46,164 nt of DNA from Caballeronia sordidicola (GTDB taxonomy: Bacteria; Pseudomonadota; Gammaproteobacteria; Burkholderiales; Burkholderiaceae): positions 1 through 46,164 of the forward strand of contig NZ_JNFG01000209.1 in assembly GCF_000729995.1 (NCBI RefSeq), in the 5' to 3' direction. This document shows positions 8,066 to 16,477 of the stretch, piece after piece. Every line of letters begins with the position of its first letter. Position 1 is the first letter of the stretch. Made by a program: the position numbers and the translations under genes. The notes below the pieces were generated by a model. The model saw only the letters and a program-made list of their open reading frames with translations. It had not been told where the DNA came from and did no database searches.

Positions 8066-9499
8066 ATGTTGCAACTCGTCGAGTTGAGGATGGTTTCTCT
8101 GGATGTTTCGAATGGTCCGCTGGACGAAGCGCTGGCGCGACTGAGCCGGTTCGCTACGGCGCGCCGGACGGATTTCGCGCTGCGATCGCAAAAAGCCGGG
8201 ACGAATCTGGCCGAGTGGGAAGTTGGGATCGAGACGCACGATGACCATCGGGTTTTCGTGGCAATGCACCGGGACTGGCCGCTGGTCCGGCGGATTGAAA
8301 CCGAGGCGGGTCCGTTTGACACGCTGCATGGCTGGATCAAGTCGGAGGAAGCGCTGACTGATCTCAAGACCTTGCTCGGCGATGCCAGCTTTACATTAAG
8401 CGAGGCCACCGAGACGGCGATCGTCGAGTGGGACACGCCCGGCGAGATGGACACCGGTGTGCACGTGCGCGCCACGCTGCGACCCGACCCGGATCGCCCG
8501 GCAATGCTGACGCTCACGGCCGCTCCCGACGCACACGAAGCGCTGTTCGCGAGCGCGCATGAGATTGTGGAGGCGCTGCCGTTCCTGATCGTACCTATTC
8601 CTATCGACAGCTCCTTGCGCGAGCCGGTCACGGCCTGCAAGCTGAAGTTGCCTGAAGAGGCCAGCACGACCGATGCATTCGTCTTGATTGGCAAGTCAGT
8701 CGCGGCGCAGTGGTTCGGCAACGACGCTGCGTCGCGTGGCGGGCTCGAGGTGGAACACGTGCATCAATTGCGTGTCGCGCAGCGTCGCCTGAAGACGGCG
8801 CTCAAGCTTTTCCCGGATTGGATCGACGAGGCGTGGACCACGGAAATCGCGCCCGACCTGAAATGGTTCGGCGATTTGCTGGGCGATGCCCGCGACTGGG
8901 ACGTCTTCACCGACACCACGCTTGCCGCCTATGCGGAATCGGATGATCCGCAGCACAAGGACGCGTGGAAACCGACGCATGGCGCCGCCGACAGCAACCG
9001 CATCGCTGCCCGGCAGCGTCTGCAGGACGCGATGAATTCCCCGCGTTACGCTCGGCTCGCGCTGTCCTATGTCGAGTGGTTCAGCGCGCTTGAGCCGCCC
9101 CCTGGCCATGCGGACCAGACGCTCGCCGTCTATGCACAGAAGCGCATCACGAAGCATTATCGGAAGATCGAGCGTGCACCGGACCTCACCACGATCGATG
9201 CCGCGACGCGGCACAAAGTGCGCATACACGCCAAGCGCTTGCGTTACGCGCTCGAATTTTTTCGCTCACTGCTGACCCGGAAAACCCGTAAGGAGGTGGA
9301 GGACGCATTGGGGAAGTTGCAAAGCGTCCTGGGCGACGGCAACGACGCGGCCGTTGCTGCTCAGCGTCTGGCCGATCTGAAGGAAGCCGGCGAATTCCAG
9401 AAGGGTTTGGCCAAGGGCTTTGCCGTCAACGCGCAACGGATGAGCGCAATGGAAGGCGAGCGCATCCTGCGCAAGATAAAGCCGCCGCGGATCAAGTGA
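8066..9499 (+). CDS. CHAD domain-containing protein (polyphosphate-associated)
   Basis: A 477-aa protein with a C-terminal CHAD domain of roughly 250 residues. CHAD hallmarks are the repeated basic histidine helices VHQLRVAQRRLKTALKLF and VRIHAKRLRYALEFFRSLL. CHAD domains bind polyphosphate and are often found on polyphosphate granules. The N-terminal 200 residues sit where CYTH/triphosphatase domains usually lie, but I do not see the ExExK motif, so it is a degenerate or different domain. ATG 8066 was chosen for GGGGAAG just upstream; the frame is open from TTG 7997. Divergence from pit supports a role in phosphate storage. Confidence 0.87.
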   Translation: MLQLVELRMVSLDVSNGPLDEALARLSRFATARRTDFALRSQKAGTNLAEWEVGIETHDDHRVFVAMHRDWPLVRRIETEAGPFDTLHGWIKSEEALTDLKTLLGDASFTLSEATETAIVEWDTPGEMDTGVHVRATLRPDPDRPAMLTLTAAPDAHEALFASAHEIVEALPFLIVPIPIDSSLREPVTACKLKLPEEASTTDAFVLIGKSVAAQWFGNDAASRGGLEVEHVHQLRVAQRRLKTALKLFPDWIDEAWTTEIAPDLKWFGDLLGDARDWDVFTDTTLAAYAESDDPQHKDAWKPTHGAADSNRIAARQRLQDAMNSPRYARLALSYVEWFSALEPPPGHADQTLAVYAQKRITKHYRKIERAPDLTTIDAATRHKVRIHAKRLRYALEFFRSLLTRKTRKEVEDALGKLQSVLGDGNDAAVAAQRLADLKEAGEFQKGLAKGFAVNAQRMSAMEGERILRKIKPPRIK

Positions 9500-9539
9500 A
9501 TGAACGCATCGCTATACCTACACTCTTCACACTTTCCTC

Positions 9540-10382
9540 ATGACTGACGAATCCCGTAGTACACCGCACGATCCCATCGAAGTAGGCGGATCAGTCTGGT
9601 TTCGCAGCGGCGAGGCCACCCTCGGCGGCGCGGCGCGCATCGCGTTGCTCGCGGCCATCCAGCAGACCGGTTCGATCACAGGTGCCGCGAAGGCCGTCGG
9701 CATGAGTTATAAGGCGGCGTGGGACGCCATCGACACCATGAATAACCTCGCCGGCACCGCGCTCGTCGTGCGTGCCACGGGCGGCAAGGGCGGCGGCGGG
9801 ACCACTTTGACGGCGAAGGCTCTCAGACTGATCGATACGTATCGGGCGATCGAACGGGAGCATCGGGCGTTTCTGGAACGCGCCGGCGCCGCGATTGAAG
9901 GCTTCGCGCAGGACTGGCGGCTGATTGGACGAATCGGCATGAAAACGAGCGCACGCAACCAGCTGTTCGGCACGGTCAGTAAAGTCACGCGCGGTTCTGT
10001 GAACGACGAAGTCCAACTTACGTTGTCCGGTGGCCAATCGATCGTCGCGGTGCTCACGCACGAAAGCACCACATCGCTCGGTCTCAAGGAGGGTGTGGAG
10101 GCGTTCGCGCTCGTGAAGGCGTCGTGGGTCATGCTAATGGTCGATGACGCCGAAGAGTCCTCCAAACCCATGCGGATCTCGGCGCGAAACCAGTTGCGCG
10201 GCAAGGTGTCCAGCGTGACGCCGGGCGCGGTGAACGCGGAGGTATCGCTGGCACTGGACGATGCCACCACCGTCACTGCCGTCATCACGAACGAGAGCGT
10301 GACGACGCTCGGCCTGGTGGAAGGCCAGGCCGCCATCGCGGCATTTAAGGCGTCGAGCGTGATTCTTGGCGTGACGGACTGA
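9540..10382 (+). CDS. modE: Molybdate-responsive transcriptional regulator ModE
   Basis: A 280-aa ModE protein. The N-terminal winged helix (about 20-125) contains LLAAIQQTGSITGAAKAVGMSYKAAWDAIDTMNN. Two tandem Mop/TOBE molybdate-binding repeats follow, starting TSARNQLFGTVSKVTRGSVNDEV and ISARNQLRGKVSSVTPGAVNAEV. Full length for the family. With bound molybdate it represses the transporter operon; a matching operator is seen upstream of modA. The 3' end overlaps the convergent modC by 38 bp. Confidence 0.95.
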   Translation: MTDESRSTPHDPIEVGGSVWFRSGEATLGGAARIALLAAIQQTGSITGAAKAVGMSYKAAWDAIDTMNNLAGTALVVRATGGKGGGGTTLTAKALRLIDTYRAIEREHRAFLERAGAAIEGFAQDWRLIGRIGMKTSARNQLFGTVSKVTRGSVNDEVQLTLSGGQSIVAVLTHESTTSLGLKEGVEAFALVKASWVMLMVDDAEESSKPMRISARNQLRGKVSSVTPGAVNAEVSLALDDATTVTAVITNESVTTLGLVEGQAAIAAFKASSVILGVTD

Positions 10383-11076
10383 GTGTGTTGAGGGCATCGT
10401 CCGGTTGCACGATGCCTTCGCGCAAACTCACGACCTGATCGCCGAACATGGCGACGTCGTCGGGATCGTGCGTGATGAGCACCATGGGAATGTCCAGGCG
10501 GCTTTGAAGGTCGGCCAGTTCCTGGCGCATGCGCTGACGCAGGGTCATGTCGAGCGCTGAAAAAGGTTCGTCGAGCAACAGCAATTGCGGATGCGGAACC
10601 AGCGCTCGCGCCAACGCAACGCGTTGCTTTTGCCCACCCGACAATTGCGCCGGAAACTGCCGCGCGACCTGGGTCAGGTCGAACGCGTTCAGCCAATAGT
10701 CCACATCGGTGTGCGCAACATGTTTCGACGGATTCCACCAGCCGCGCTTCAGGCCGAAGGCAATGTTCTGGCGCACGTTCAGGTGCGGGAACAGCGCATA
10801 GTCCTGAAACAGATACGCGATCCGACGCGCTTGCGGGCTCAGGTCGATCGCGTTGGCTGTATCCAGCAGCGTGGCGCCATTCAGGACGATCTCGCCTTCA
10901 TCCGGTGTGATCAGCCCGGCGATGGTTTGCAGCGTCAGGCTTTTGCCTGCGCCCGATGGCCCGAACAGCACGATGCGCTGGCTGGTCGAACGAAACGAAA
11001 TATCAAGCATGAAGTCGCGCTCGGGCGTGATGAAATGCTTGCGCAAGCGGACGGCGAGGGCGGTCATCGCGGTCAT
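10345..11076 (-). CDS. modC: Molybdate ABC transporter ATP-binding protein ModC (short form)
   Basis: ABC ATPase of 243 aa with Walker A GPSGAGKS, signature LSGGQKQR, and Walker B LLLLDEPFSALD followed by the H-loop ITHD. It powers molybdate import with ModB. Classical ModC is about 350 aa with a C-terminal TOBE domain; here the protein stops soon after the ATPase core, so TOBE is absent. ATG 11076 follows the modB stop directly; an ATG at 11067 is also possible. The 3' end overlaps modE on the other strand. Confidence 0.93.
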   Translation of the reverse strand: MTAMTALAVRLRKHFITPERDFMLDISFRSTSQRIVLFGPSGAGKSLTLQTIAGLITPDEGEIVLNGATLLDTANAIDLSPQARRIAYLFQDYALFPHLNVRQNIAFGLKRGWWNPSKHVAHTDVDYWLNAFDLTQVARQFPAQLSGGQKQRVALARALVPHPQLLLLDEPFSALDMTLRQRMRQELADLQSRLDIPMVLITHDPDDVAMFGDQVVSLREGIVQPDDALNTLSPSRQESRSTP

Positions 11077-11078
11077 CT

Positions 11079-11753
11079 TCAACGCACCGATGCGGTGGAG
11101 CGCTGCGGCAGCAGCCGTCCGGCTGCGAGCAGGATAACCACGCACGTGACCGAGGTCACGATCACGAGGATGTTTGCGGTGCTGTCGTCGCCGGCCTGGA
11201 CCGCGGCGTAGACGGCGACCGAGAGCGTTTGCGTTCTGCCCGGCAAGTTCCCCGCGATCATCAGCGTGGCGCCGAACTCCCCGAGCGCCCGCGCGAACGC
11301 GAGCAGTGCGCCGGCCAGGATGCCGCGTGCGGCGAGCGGCAGCGTCACGCGAAAGAACACGGCAGCTTCACAAATGCCGAGCGTGCGTGCCGCACGTTCG
11401 AATTGCGGGTCGACGGTTTCAAACGCGGTGCGCGCCGACTTCAGAACGAGCGGAAACGCAACCACGGCTGACGCGATCACCGCGCCTTGCCACGTGAATA
11501 CCAACTGGATGTCGAACTTGTCGAGCCATGCACCGATCACGCCGCGCCGGCCAAGCAACACGAGCAGGTAATAACCGAGGACGGTAGGCGGCATGACCAG
11601 CGGCAGCGTCAGCAACGAGTCGACGAGCTCACGCGCCGGCGAACGCCAGCGCGACAACCCAAACGCCACCGCGACGCCGAGCACGACGTCGATTGCTGTC
11701 GCCCATCCCGCTACCTTCAGCGACAACAGCAGTGGGATCCACGCCTGGTCCAT
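11079..11753 (-). CDS. modB: Molybdate ABC transporter permease ModB
   Basis: Inner-membrane permease of 224 aa with about five to six hydrophobic helices. The ABC-permease coupling loop EAAVFFRVTLPLAARGILAGALLAFARALGEFGATLMIAG is the conserved EAA motif. It channels molybdate delivered by ModA and couples to ModC. It lies 21 bp after modA and directly before modC in one operon. Confidence 0.95.
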   Translation of the reverse strand: MDQAWIPLLLSLKVAGWATAIDVVLGVAVAFGLSRWRSPARELVDSLLTLPLVMPPTVLGYYLLVLLGRRGVIGAWLDKFDIQLVFTWQGAVIASAVVAFPLVLKSARTAFETVDPQFERAARTLGICEAAVFFRVTLPLAARGILAGALLAFARALGEFGATLMIAGNLPGRTQTLSVAVYAAVQAGDDSTANILVIVTSVTCVVILLAAGRLLPQRSTASVR

Positions 11754-11774
11754 GGTTCTATGTTCTATATAGCG

Positions 11775-12536
11775 TCATTTCACCGGCGGTTTGAAGCCGA
11801 ATTGCGCGAGCGTCTTCTGGCCGTCCGGCGACAACACATACGCGATGAACTGCTGGGCGTCGGCTGCGTGTTTGCTCTGCGCAACCTGGGCGATGGGGTA
11901 GGTAATCGATGTTTGCGTCGGCACGTTCAGCGCCACTTTCACGCGATCCGGCATCACGGCGGCGTCGGTGCTGAATACGAAGCCGGCGTCCACTTCGCCG
12001 CGTGCCACGTAGTCCAGGCTTTGGCGCACGTTGGCCGCGAGCACGCCCTTGGCGCTGACTGCGTCCCATACGCCGGCTTCCTTGAGCGCGCCTTCGGTAT
12101 AGCGGCCGACCGGTACTGACGCCGGGTCGCCGTAAGCGACGCGTTTCACGCTGGCGACTGTCAGGTCCTTGACGCTGGCGGGTGCAAACGCGCTGTCTTT
12201 CGGCACGATCAGCACGAGCGAGTTGGCGGCAAAGTCGCGGCGCGAATCGGTGGCGATGACCTTTTCGTCGACAGCCTTGTCCATGGCTTTTTGATCGGCG
12301 GAAGCGAACACATCGGCGGGAGCGCCTTTCACGATTTGCTGCATCAACACGTCGGAGGCGCCGAAGTTCATCAGGACTTTCGTACCGGGATGCTGTTTCT
12401 CATAAGCGTCGCCGATAGCCTTGAACGCATTGGTCAGGCTTGCTGCAGCGGAGACGACAATTTCATCAGCGTGGGCGGCGGATTGCAGCGTGAACGTGAA
12501 GACAGCGGCGATCAGCGAGTGCTTGAAATTGAACAC
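11775..12536 (-). CDS. modA: Periplasmic molybdate-binding protein ModA
   Basis: Solute-binding protein of 253 aa. It has a signal peptide (LIAAVFTFTLQSAAHA, cleavage near residue 23) followed by EIVVSAAASLTNAF, the conserved start of mature ModA that forms the oxyanion site. NFGASDVLMQQIVKGAPADVFASAD is also typical. First gene of the modABC operon. A ModE-type operator lies about 30 bp upstream. Confidence 0.96.
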   Translation of the reverse strand: MFNFKHSLIAAVFTFTLQSAAHADEIVVSAAASLTNAFKAIGDAYEKQHPGTKVLMNFGASDVLMQQIVKGAPADVFASADQKAMDKAVDEKVIATDSRRDFAANSLVLIVPKDSAFAPASVKDLTVASVKRVAYGDPASVPVGRYTEGALKEAGVWDAVSAKGVLAANVRQSLDYVARGEVDAGFVFSTDAAVMPDRVKVALNVPTQTSITYPIAQVAQSKHAADAQQFIAYVLSPDGQKTLAQFGFKPPVK

Positions 12537-12566
12537 GATGGACAGGTCGAGGGAAATGGAAAGCGC

Positions 12567-12594
12567 ATCGTAATATATTTGGGTTTATAACGAT
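12567..12594 (-). promoter_or_regulatory. ModE operator upstream of modA
   Basis: The left half ATCGTAATATA and the right half TTTATAACGAT (whose reverse complement is ATCGTTATAAA) form an imperfect inverted repeat spaced by six bases. This closely fits the ModE consensus ATCGnTATATA-N6-TATATAACGAT. Position and nearby modE support repression of modABC under molybdate sufficiency. Confidence 0.8.
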
Positions 12595-12671
12595 AGGTCG
12601 TTCGTTTCCCCTACTTTGCGCTGGTGGCATCGACCCCGATCGCCCTCCAGATGGTGACGAGCGCAGCCCCT

Positions 12672-13367
12672 TTACGACTCCGACGTCCCTGAAAACCTCA
12701 CATCGATATGTTGCGACCGCGGTGCAACGGGCTTGTCATAGCGTCCCGCTTTCCATCGAGCGCGAATGTAGGGTTGCTCGCGGCCTGACAAATGCAGGGC
12801 GACATCCGTGATCCAGCGCTGCGTTGGCACAGAAATCCCGTGCAGCGTGATAGCTACCATTGCAAGGCTTACCGCAACCGGCGCCGCTGCCAATTTGCCG
12901 GATTCAGCCCGCCAGGCGAACACCACGAAAACCAACGCGGCGAGCGCGCCGAGCCCGCATCCTGTCACCACCTCCGACACTGAATGCGCATGCAGCAAGA
13001 TCCGCGACACGCCGACCACAATGCCGATCAGCACGCCAGCGGTCACGCCAGACGCGCGCACCCATCGACGCCCCGGCAAACACGCGACGAAAAAAGCCAC
13101 CGGCAATACCGCCGACGACACCATCGCATGACCGCTGATGCCCGTGAAATCCAGGTCGCGCACGCCGACACCCCATCCCATGAACGCGATTTTGGTCAGC
13201 GCGACCAGTACGCTGGCGGCGCCGAGCACCGCTAGCCAGCACGCGGCGTAACGCCATGGATACCCAAGCGCCAGCCATGCGGCAACCGCGAGCGCGAGCG
13301 GAATCATGACGCCGACGCTGCCGAGCGAAGTAATCGAGAGCCAAAGAGAAAGCGGCAAGTCAGGCAT
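12672..13367 (-). CDS. PAP2-family membrane phosphatase
   Basis: A 231-aa integral membrane phosphatase with about six hydrophobic segments. PAP2 motifs in order: a K..R-like motif (KIAFMGWGVGVRD), GISGHAMVSSA (the PSGH motif with Ile for Pro), and SRILLHAHSVSEVVTG (SRxxxxxHxxxD with Glu at the last acidic position). Likely substrates are lipid phosphates or undecaprenyl diphosphate, inferred from the family. ATG 13367 was chosen because the upstream extension is not PAP2-like. Confidence 0.85.
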   Translation of the reverse strand: MPDLPLSLWLSITSLGSVGVMIPLALAVAAWLALGYPWRYAACWLAVLGAASVLVALTKIAFMGWGVGVRDLDFTGISGHAMVSSAVLPVAFFVACLPGRRWVRASGVTAGVLIGIVVGVSRILLHAHSVSEVVTGCGLGALAALVFVVFAWRAESGKLAAAPVAVSLAMVAITLHGISVPTQRWITDVALHLSGREQPYIRARWKAGRYDKPVAPRSQHIDVRFSGTSES

Positions 13368-13419
13368 GAAGATTGATACTGCAGAGCGTGAAAGAGCCAA
13401 CAGTATACCTGCCAGGCGG

Positions 13420-13440
13420 CCCTCTAAAATTTTTAGAGGG
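13420..13440. promoter_or_regulatory. Perfect 10-bp palindrome between divergent genes
   Basis: CCCTCTAAAA and TTTTAGAGGG flank a single T. It lies 53 bp upstream of the PAP2 gene and about 200 bp before the esterase gene, in an AT-rich divergent region. It could be an operator or a hairpin; CTAAAA recurs a few bases further on. Confidence 0.45.
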
Positions 13441-13637
13441 AGTCTAAAAATAACAACGCATTGAATCAAAATTCTTGCAACGTACGGTATCAACCGCTTA
13501 CATGACGTCAACCTGACGCAATGTGAAATTCTGTGATGCACACACGGTCTCGGAATCGGTGTTATTGTGCACTGCACAACATTCGTCATTCCCGATGGGT
13601 TTGGCGATCCTTTTCCTCAGTGCGGACCCTTAATTCG

Positions 13638-14783
13638 ATGCCAAAAAGCCTGACAAAACTCTGGCTGCGAGGCTTGAAACGCCTTGTAGCGACGCAGCTC
13701 GCTCCGCCCCGAGCGCCTAAAACGCGCGCTCCGGCGAAGTCTGTCCGCGCCAAGGTGGCCAAGGTGACTAAGCCGGCCTCGGCGAAACCCAAAATTACAC
13801 CGAAACCGCGTGTTGCTCGCGAGTCACGGGTGAGGCCGCGCGCCTCGGCGTGGGCGGCGGGAAAGTGGACCCGGTCGTTCCATTCGGCTCCGCCGACAGC
13901 GGGCCGCTTCGTCAACCACCTGGCATACGCGTTGTATCTGCCGACAGGCGCATCCCTCACGGACATGCCGCTGGTCGTGATGTTGCATGGCTGCCAGCAA
14001 TCGGCTGAAGAGTTCGCCCAGGGCACGCGCATCAATTTACTGGCCGACCGCTTCGGATTTGCCGTGCTGTATCCCGAGCAGTCGAAAACGGCGCACGTGC
14101 ACCGCTGCTGGCATTGGTACGAAGATTCAGCCAATTCGGGCGGGGGAGAGGCGGCAGCGGTCGTTTCCCTGGTGCGCGAGGTGGTTGCGCGTCACCATTT
14201 CGACTCCGAGCGTATTTATGTGGCCGGAATGTCGGCCGGAGCGGGGCTGGCAGCCATGCTCGCCGTTAAGTATCCGTCGCTGTTCGCGGCCGTCGGATTG
14301 CACTCAGGCGTGGTCTTCGGCGACGCACACTCCGCAATCGGTGCAATGGACGCCATGCGGCGCGGCAGCCGCGGCGACCCTGTCGGCCTGATCGACGCTG
14401 CGGTCGACGTCGCCGATTACCCCGGCATGCCGGCCATGATCGTGCATGGCGAGCTGGATTCGGTCGTATCGAAGACCAATGCCGAGCAACTGACAACGGA
14501 ATTCCTGCGCCTGAACCGTTTCATCGACGCAAACGGCGCCTGGCGCAGCGGTGAACGTCGCGAGGAAAAGCAAGCCGACAACGTTGTGACGGACTACGTC
14601 AAAAGTGGGCGGCGAGTCATCAAGACGTGCGTCGTCCGCGGTTTGGGCCATGCCTGGAGCGGCGGTGACGACACCGTGCAGTTCCATTCTTCCAAAGGTC
14701 CGGACGCATCGGCCATGTTCTGGGAATTCTTCAAATACCAGCGTCGCGTGCAATCGGCCGTGCGCGACGAGACCCTGGTTTAG
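13638..14783 (+). CDS. PHB depolymerase-family esterase
   Basis: An alpha/beta-hydrolase of 381 aa. The oxyanion motif MLHGCQQ is near 116-120, the nucleophile Ser199 sits in GMSAGAG, and HGELDSVV and GLGHAWSGG carry the acid and His. HGCQQ and the CWHWYE segment are typical of the type 1 short-chain PHA/PHB depolymerase (LpqC-like) family. The first 75 residues are a basic Ala/Lys/Pro-rich tail (KVAKVTKPASAKPKITPKPRVAR), PhaP/histone-like and unusual; no cleavable signal is clear. ATG 13638 is preferred over an upstream in-frame start at 13533. Confidence 0.88.
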   Translation: MPKSLTKLWLRGLKRLVATQLAPPRAPKTRAPAKSVRAKVAKVTKPASAKPKITPKPRVARESRVRPRASAWAAGKWTRSFHSAPPTAGRFVNHLAYALYLPTGASLTDMPLVVMLHGCQQSAEEFAQGTRINLLADRFGFAVLYPEQSKTAHVHRCWHWYEDSANSGGGEAAAVVSLVREVVARHHFDSERIYVAGMSAGAGLAAMLAVKYPSLFAAVGLHSGVVFGDAHSAIGAMDAMRRGSRGDPVGLIDAAVDVADYPGMPAMIVHGELDSVVSKTNAEQLTTEFLRLNRFIDANGAWRSGERREEKQADNVVTDYVKSGRRVIKTCVVRGLGHAWSGGDDTVQFHSSKGPDASAMFWEFFKYQRRVQSAVRDETLV

Positions 14784-14847
14784 CCTCGAGTGTTGTAAAA
14801 AAGTCTTTCGTATCAACGTGATTCTTTTTTGAGCACTAGTATTTGCT

Positions 14848-14861
14848 TAGGGATTACCCTA
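14848..14861 (+). promoter_or_regulatory. Inverted repeat TAGGG-ATTA-CCCTA upstream of the DUF3563 gene
   Basis: Perfect 5-bp arms with a 4-base spacer. A related direct copy, GTAATTACCCTAA, lies at 14882-14894, so TTACCCTA occurs twice about 35 bp apart. The pair sits 20-65 bp before the start codon and may be a regulator site. Confidence 0.45.
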
Positions 14862-14914
14862 TACTTCGTTCAAAGCAGTAGGTAATTACCCTAATCATTT
14901 AAGCGAGGTTCACC

Positions 14915-15088
14915 ATGTATCTACTCAGCCGCCTCTTCCTGTTCCTGACCAAATCCGCCGACCAGCGTGACAAGGAGCGCAACGACGCTTATCTGGCCGA
15001 AGCTACCGACATTTATGATCTCGAATACCGCATGCAGAAGCTGGATCGTCGCGTAACGTCGCGTCATCCCTCGTGGCTCGCACAGTAA
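14915..15088 (+). CDS. DUF3563-family small protein
   Basis: A 57-aa protein from ATG 14915 with GCGAGG upstream. It begins MYLLSRLFLFLTKSADQ and continues RNDAYLAEATDIYDLEYRMQKLDRR, matching DUF3563 proteins that are abundant in Burkholderiales (YL..A.D..DLE.RMR.L). Function unknown. A strong terminator follows at 15173. It is preceded by the TTACCCTA repeats. Confidence 0.85.
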   Translation: MYLLSRLFLFLTKSADQRDKERNDAYLAEATDIYDLEYRMQKLDRRVTSRHPSWLAQ

Positions 15089-15172
15089 TTCCGCAATAGT
15101 CCCGCGGTAGTTCGCTAGTCAGTAGAAGGACAAGCAGGATTCGTCACGCCGAAGACGGCGTTGTCGAAGCAA

Positions 15173-15203
15173 AAAAATGCCGGCCACGAAGGCCGGCATT
15201 TTT
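15173..15203 (+). terminator. Rho-independent terminator
   Basis: AAAAATGCCGGCC (15173-15185) pairs perfectly with GGCCGGCATTTTT (15191-15203) around ACGAA. With A-runs on one side and T-runs on the other it should work in both directions, ending both the DUF3563 gene and the convergent ohr gene. Confidence 0.9.
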
Positions 15204-15276
15204 GCGTCTGGCGCTTGCTGGAGCGTTGGCGCGATAGGCGCGAGCTTTCCGCCGCTCATGCGCCCCAACCTTGAGC

Positions 15277-15699
15277 TCAGACCAGCTTGACCCGTACGTC
15301 GACGTTACCGCGCGTCGCGTTCGAATACGGGCACACTTGGTGAGCTGTCTCTACCAGCGTTTGCGCTTCAGCCGCATCCAGTCCCGGCAATGAGACACGT
15401 AATTCAACGTCCAGCGCGAAGCCGCCCTTGTCATTCGGGCCCACGCCCACGTCGGCGGTAACCGTCGTATCGGCGGGGATGGTCTTCTTTTCGTGACCGG
15501 CGACAAACTTCATCGCGCTCAGAAAACAGGCCGAATAACCAGCAGCAAACAGTTGTTCAGGGTTCGTGCCGGCTGCGCCCGAGCCGCCCAATGCCTTCGG
15601 CGCGCTCAATTTCACGTCCAGGTTTTCATCCGACGATACTGCCCGGCCGTCGCGGCCACCCGTGCTCGTTGCGGTTGCTGTGTAAAGAATGCTCATCAT
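15277..15699 (-). CDS. ohr: Organic hydroperoxide resistance protein Ohr
   Basis: OsmC/Ohr-family thiol peroxidase of 140 aa that reduces organic hydroperoxides in the cytoplasm. Both redox cysteines are in family context: Cys58 in AAGYSACFLSAM and Cys123 in QVCPYSNATRGN. TNPEQLFAAGY carries the conserved Glu50. It is paired with an OhrR-type regulator upstream on the same strand, with a palindromic operator between them. Confidence 0.95.
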   Translation of the reverse strand: MMSILYTATATSTGGRDGRAVSSDENLDVKLSAPKALGGSGAAGTNPEQLFAAGYSACFLSAMKFVAGHEKKTIPADTTVTADVGVGPNDKGGFALDVELRVSLPGLDAAEAQTLVETAHQVCPYSNATRGNVDVRVKLV

Positions 15700-15792
15700 G
15701 TTCTCCTGTTCAATGGTTGCCGCCCGGCGGCAGAAAGAGGTTACTGCAGGTCTGAAGTTCGGTAACGCGGTGCCAACGGGAATAAATATATC

Positions 15793-15809
15793 GCACTAAT
15801 CATTAGTGC
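15793..15809. promoter_or_regulatory. Candidate OhrR operator upstream of ohr
   Basis: GCACTAAT-C-ATTAGTGC is a perfect 8-bp inverted repeat centred about 100 bp upstream of the ohr start, in the short gap between ohrR and ohr. MarR-family regulators bind such palindromes. OhrR binding is inferred. Confidence 0.65.
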
Positions 15810-15855
15810 ACAAATTAAATTGACGTATCGACGATTGATTGTGACTATCGGTTTT

Positions 15856-16308
15856 TTAGGATTCGTTGTGTTCCATCAGGGACGTACGCAGCTGCACGAG
15901 ATCGTCGCGCAGTTTGATAAGCTGGTCGGCGTCCGATCCGGCTGCGCAGTAGATCTCGCCGGGAATATCGCGGATAGCGTTCTTCAGTTCACGGCCGGCG
16001 TCGGTAAGGTGGATGTGTACTTGCCGCTCGTCTTCAATACCGCGCACGCGCTTGACGTACCCCTGCGCTTCAAGACGCTTGAGCAGAGGCGTCATGGTTG
16101 CCGAATCGAGACTTAGCCGTTCGGCCATCTGCTTGACGGTCAGATCATCGCTTTGCCATAACACCAGCATGGTCAGGTACTGGGGATAGGTCAGTCCGAC
16201 CTTGTCCAGCAGCGGTTTGTACGTCTTGGTCATCGCGAGTGAGGTCGAGTACAGCGCGAAGCAAAGCTGGGCGTCGAGTTCGAGCGAGAATTGCGGGAGT
16301 GAGGTCAT
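15856..16308 (-). CDS. ohrR: MarR-family organic-peroxide sensor OhrR
   Basis: MarR-type repressor of 150 aa. The N-terminal redox-sensing cysteine is Cys16 in LDAQLCFALYSTS, as in OhrR. The winged helix contains LTVKQMAERLSLDSATMTPLLKRLEAQGYVKRVRGIEDERQV. Oxidation of the Cys by organic peroxide releases DNA and induces ohr. ATG 16308 was chosen since OhrR homologues begin shortly before the Cys motif. Confidence 0.92.
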   Translation of the reverse strand: MTSLPQFSLELDAQLCFALYSTSLAMTKTYKPLLDKVGLTYPQYLTMLVLWQSDDLTVKQMAERLSLDSATMTPLLKRLEAQGYVKRVRGIEDERQVHIHLTDAGRELKNAIRDIPGEIYCAAGSDADQLIKLRDDLVQLRTSLMEHNES

Positions 16309-16417
16309 GGCGGTCGCGCCTGAATACGCTAAAAACGGATATAGCGATAGTGTACGCAAATATTTAGCGCACGAAGGAAGTCGCGGGTCCCCGCTTCACG
16401 ACACGTCACAAAATAAA

Positions 16418-16445
16418 ACGCCGATGACCAGGCAGTCATCGGCGT
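16418..16445 (-). terminator. Terminator of the thrB-BPSS1780 operon
   Basis: ACGCCGATGAC (16418-16428) and GTCATCGGCGT (16435-16445) pair perfectly around a 6-base loop. Read on the minus strand the stem is followed by TTTTATTTT, a usable T-tract just beyond the stop at 16478. Confidence 0.82.
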
Positions 16446-16477
16446 TCGCTCATCAGTTTTCGTTCATCCGGGAAGAC

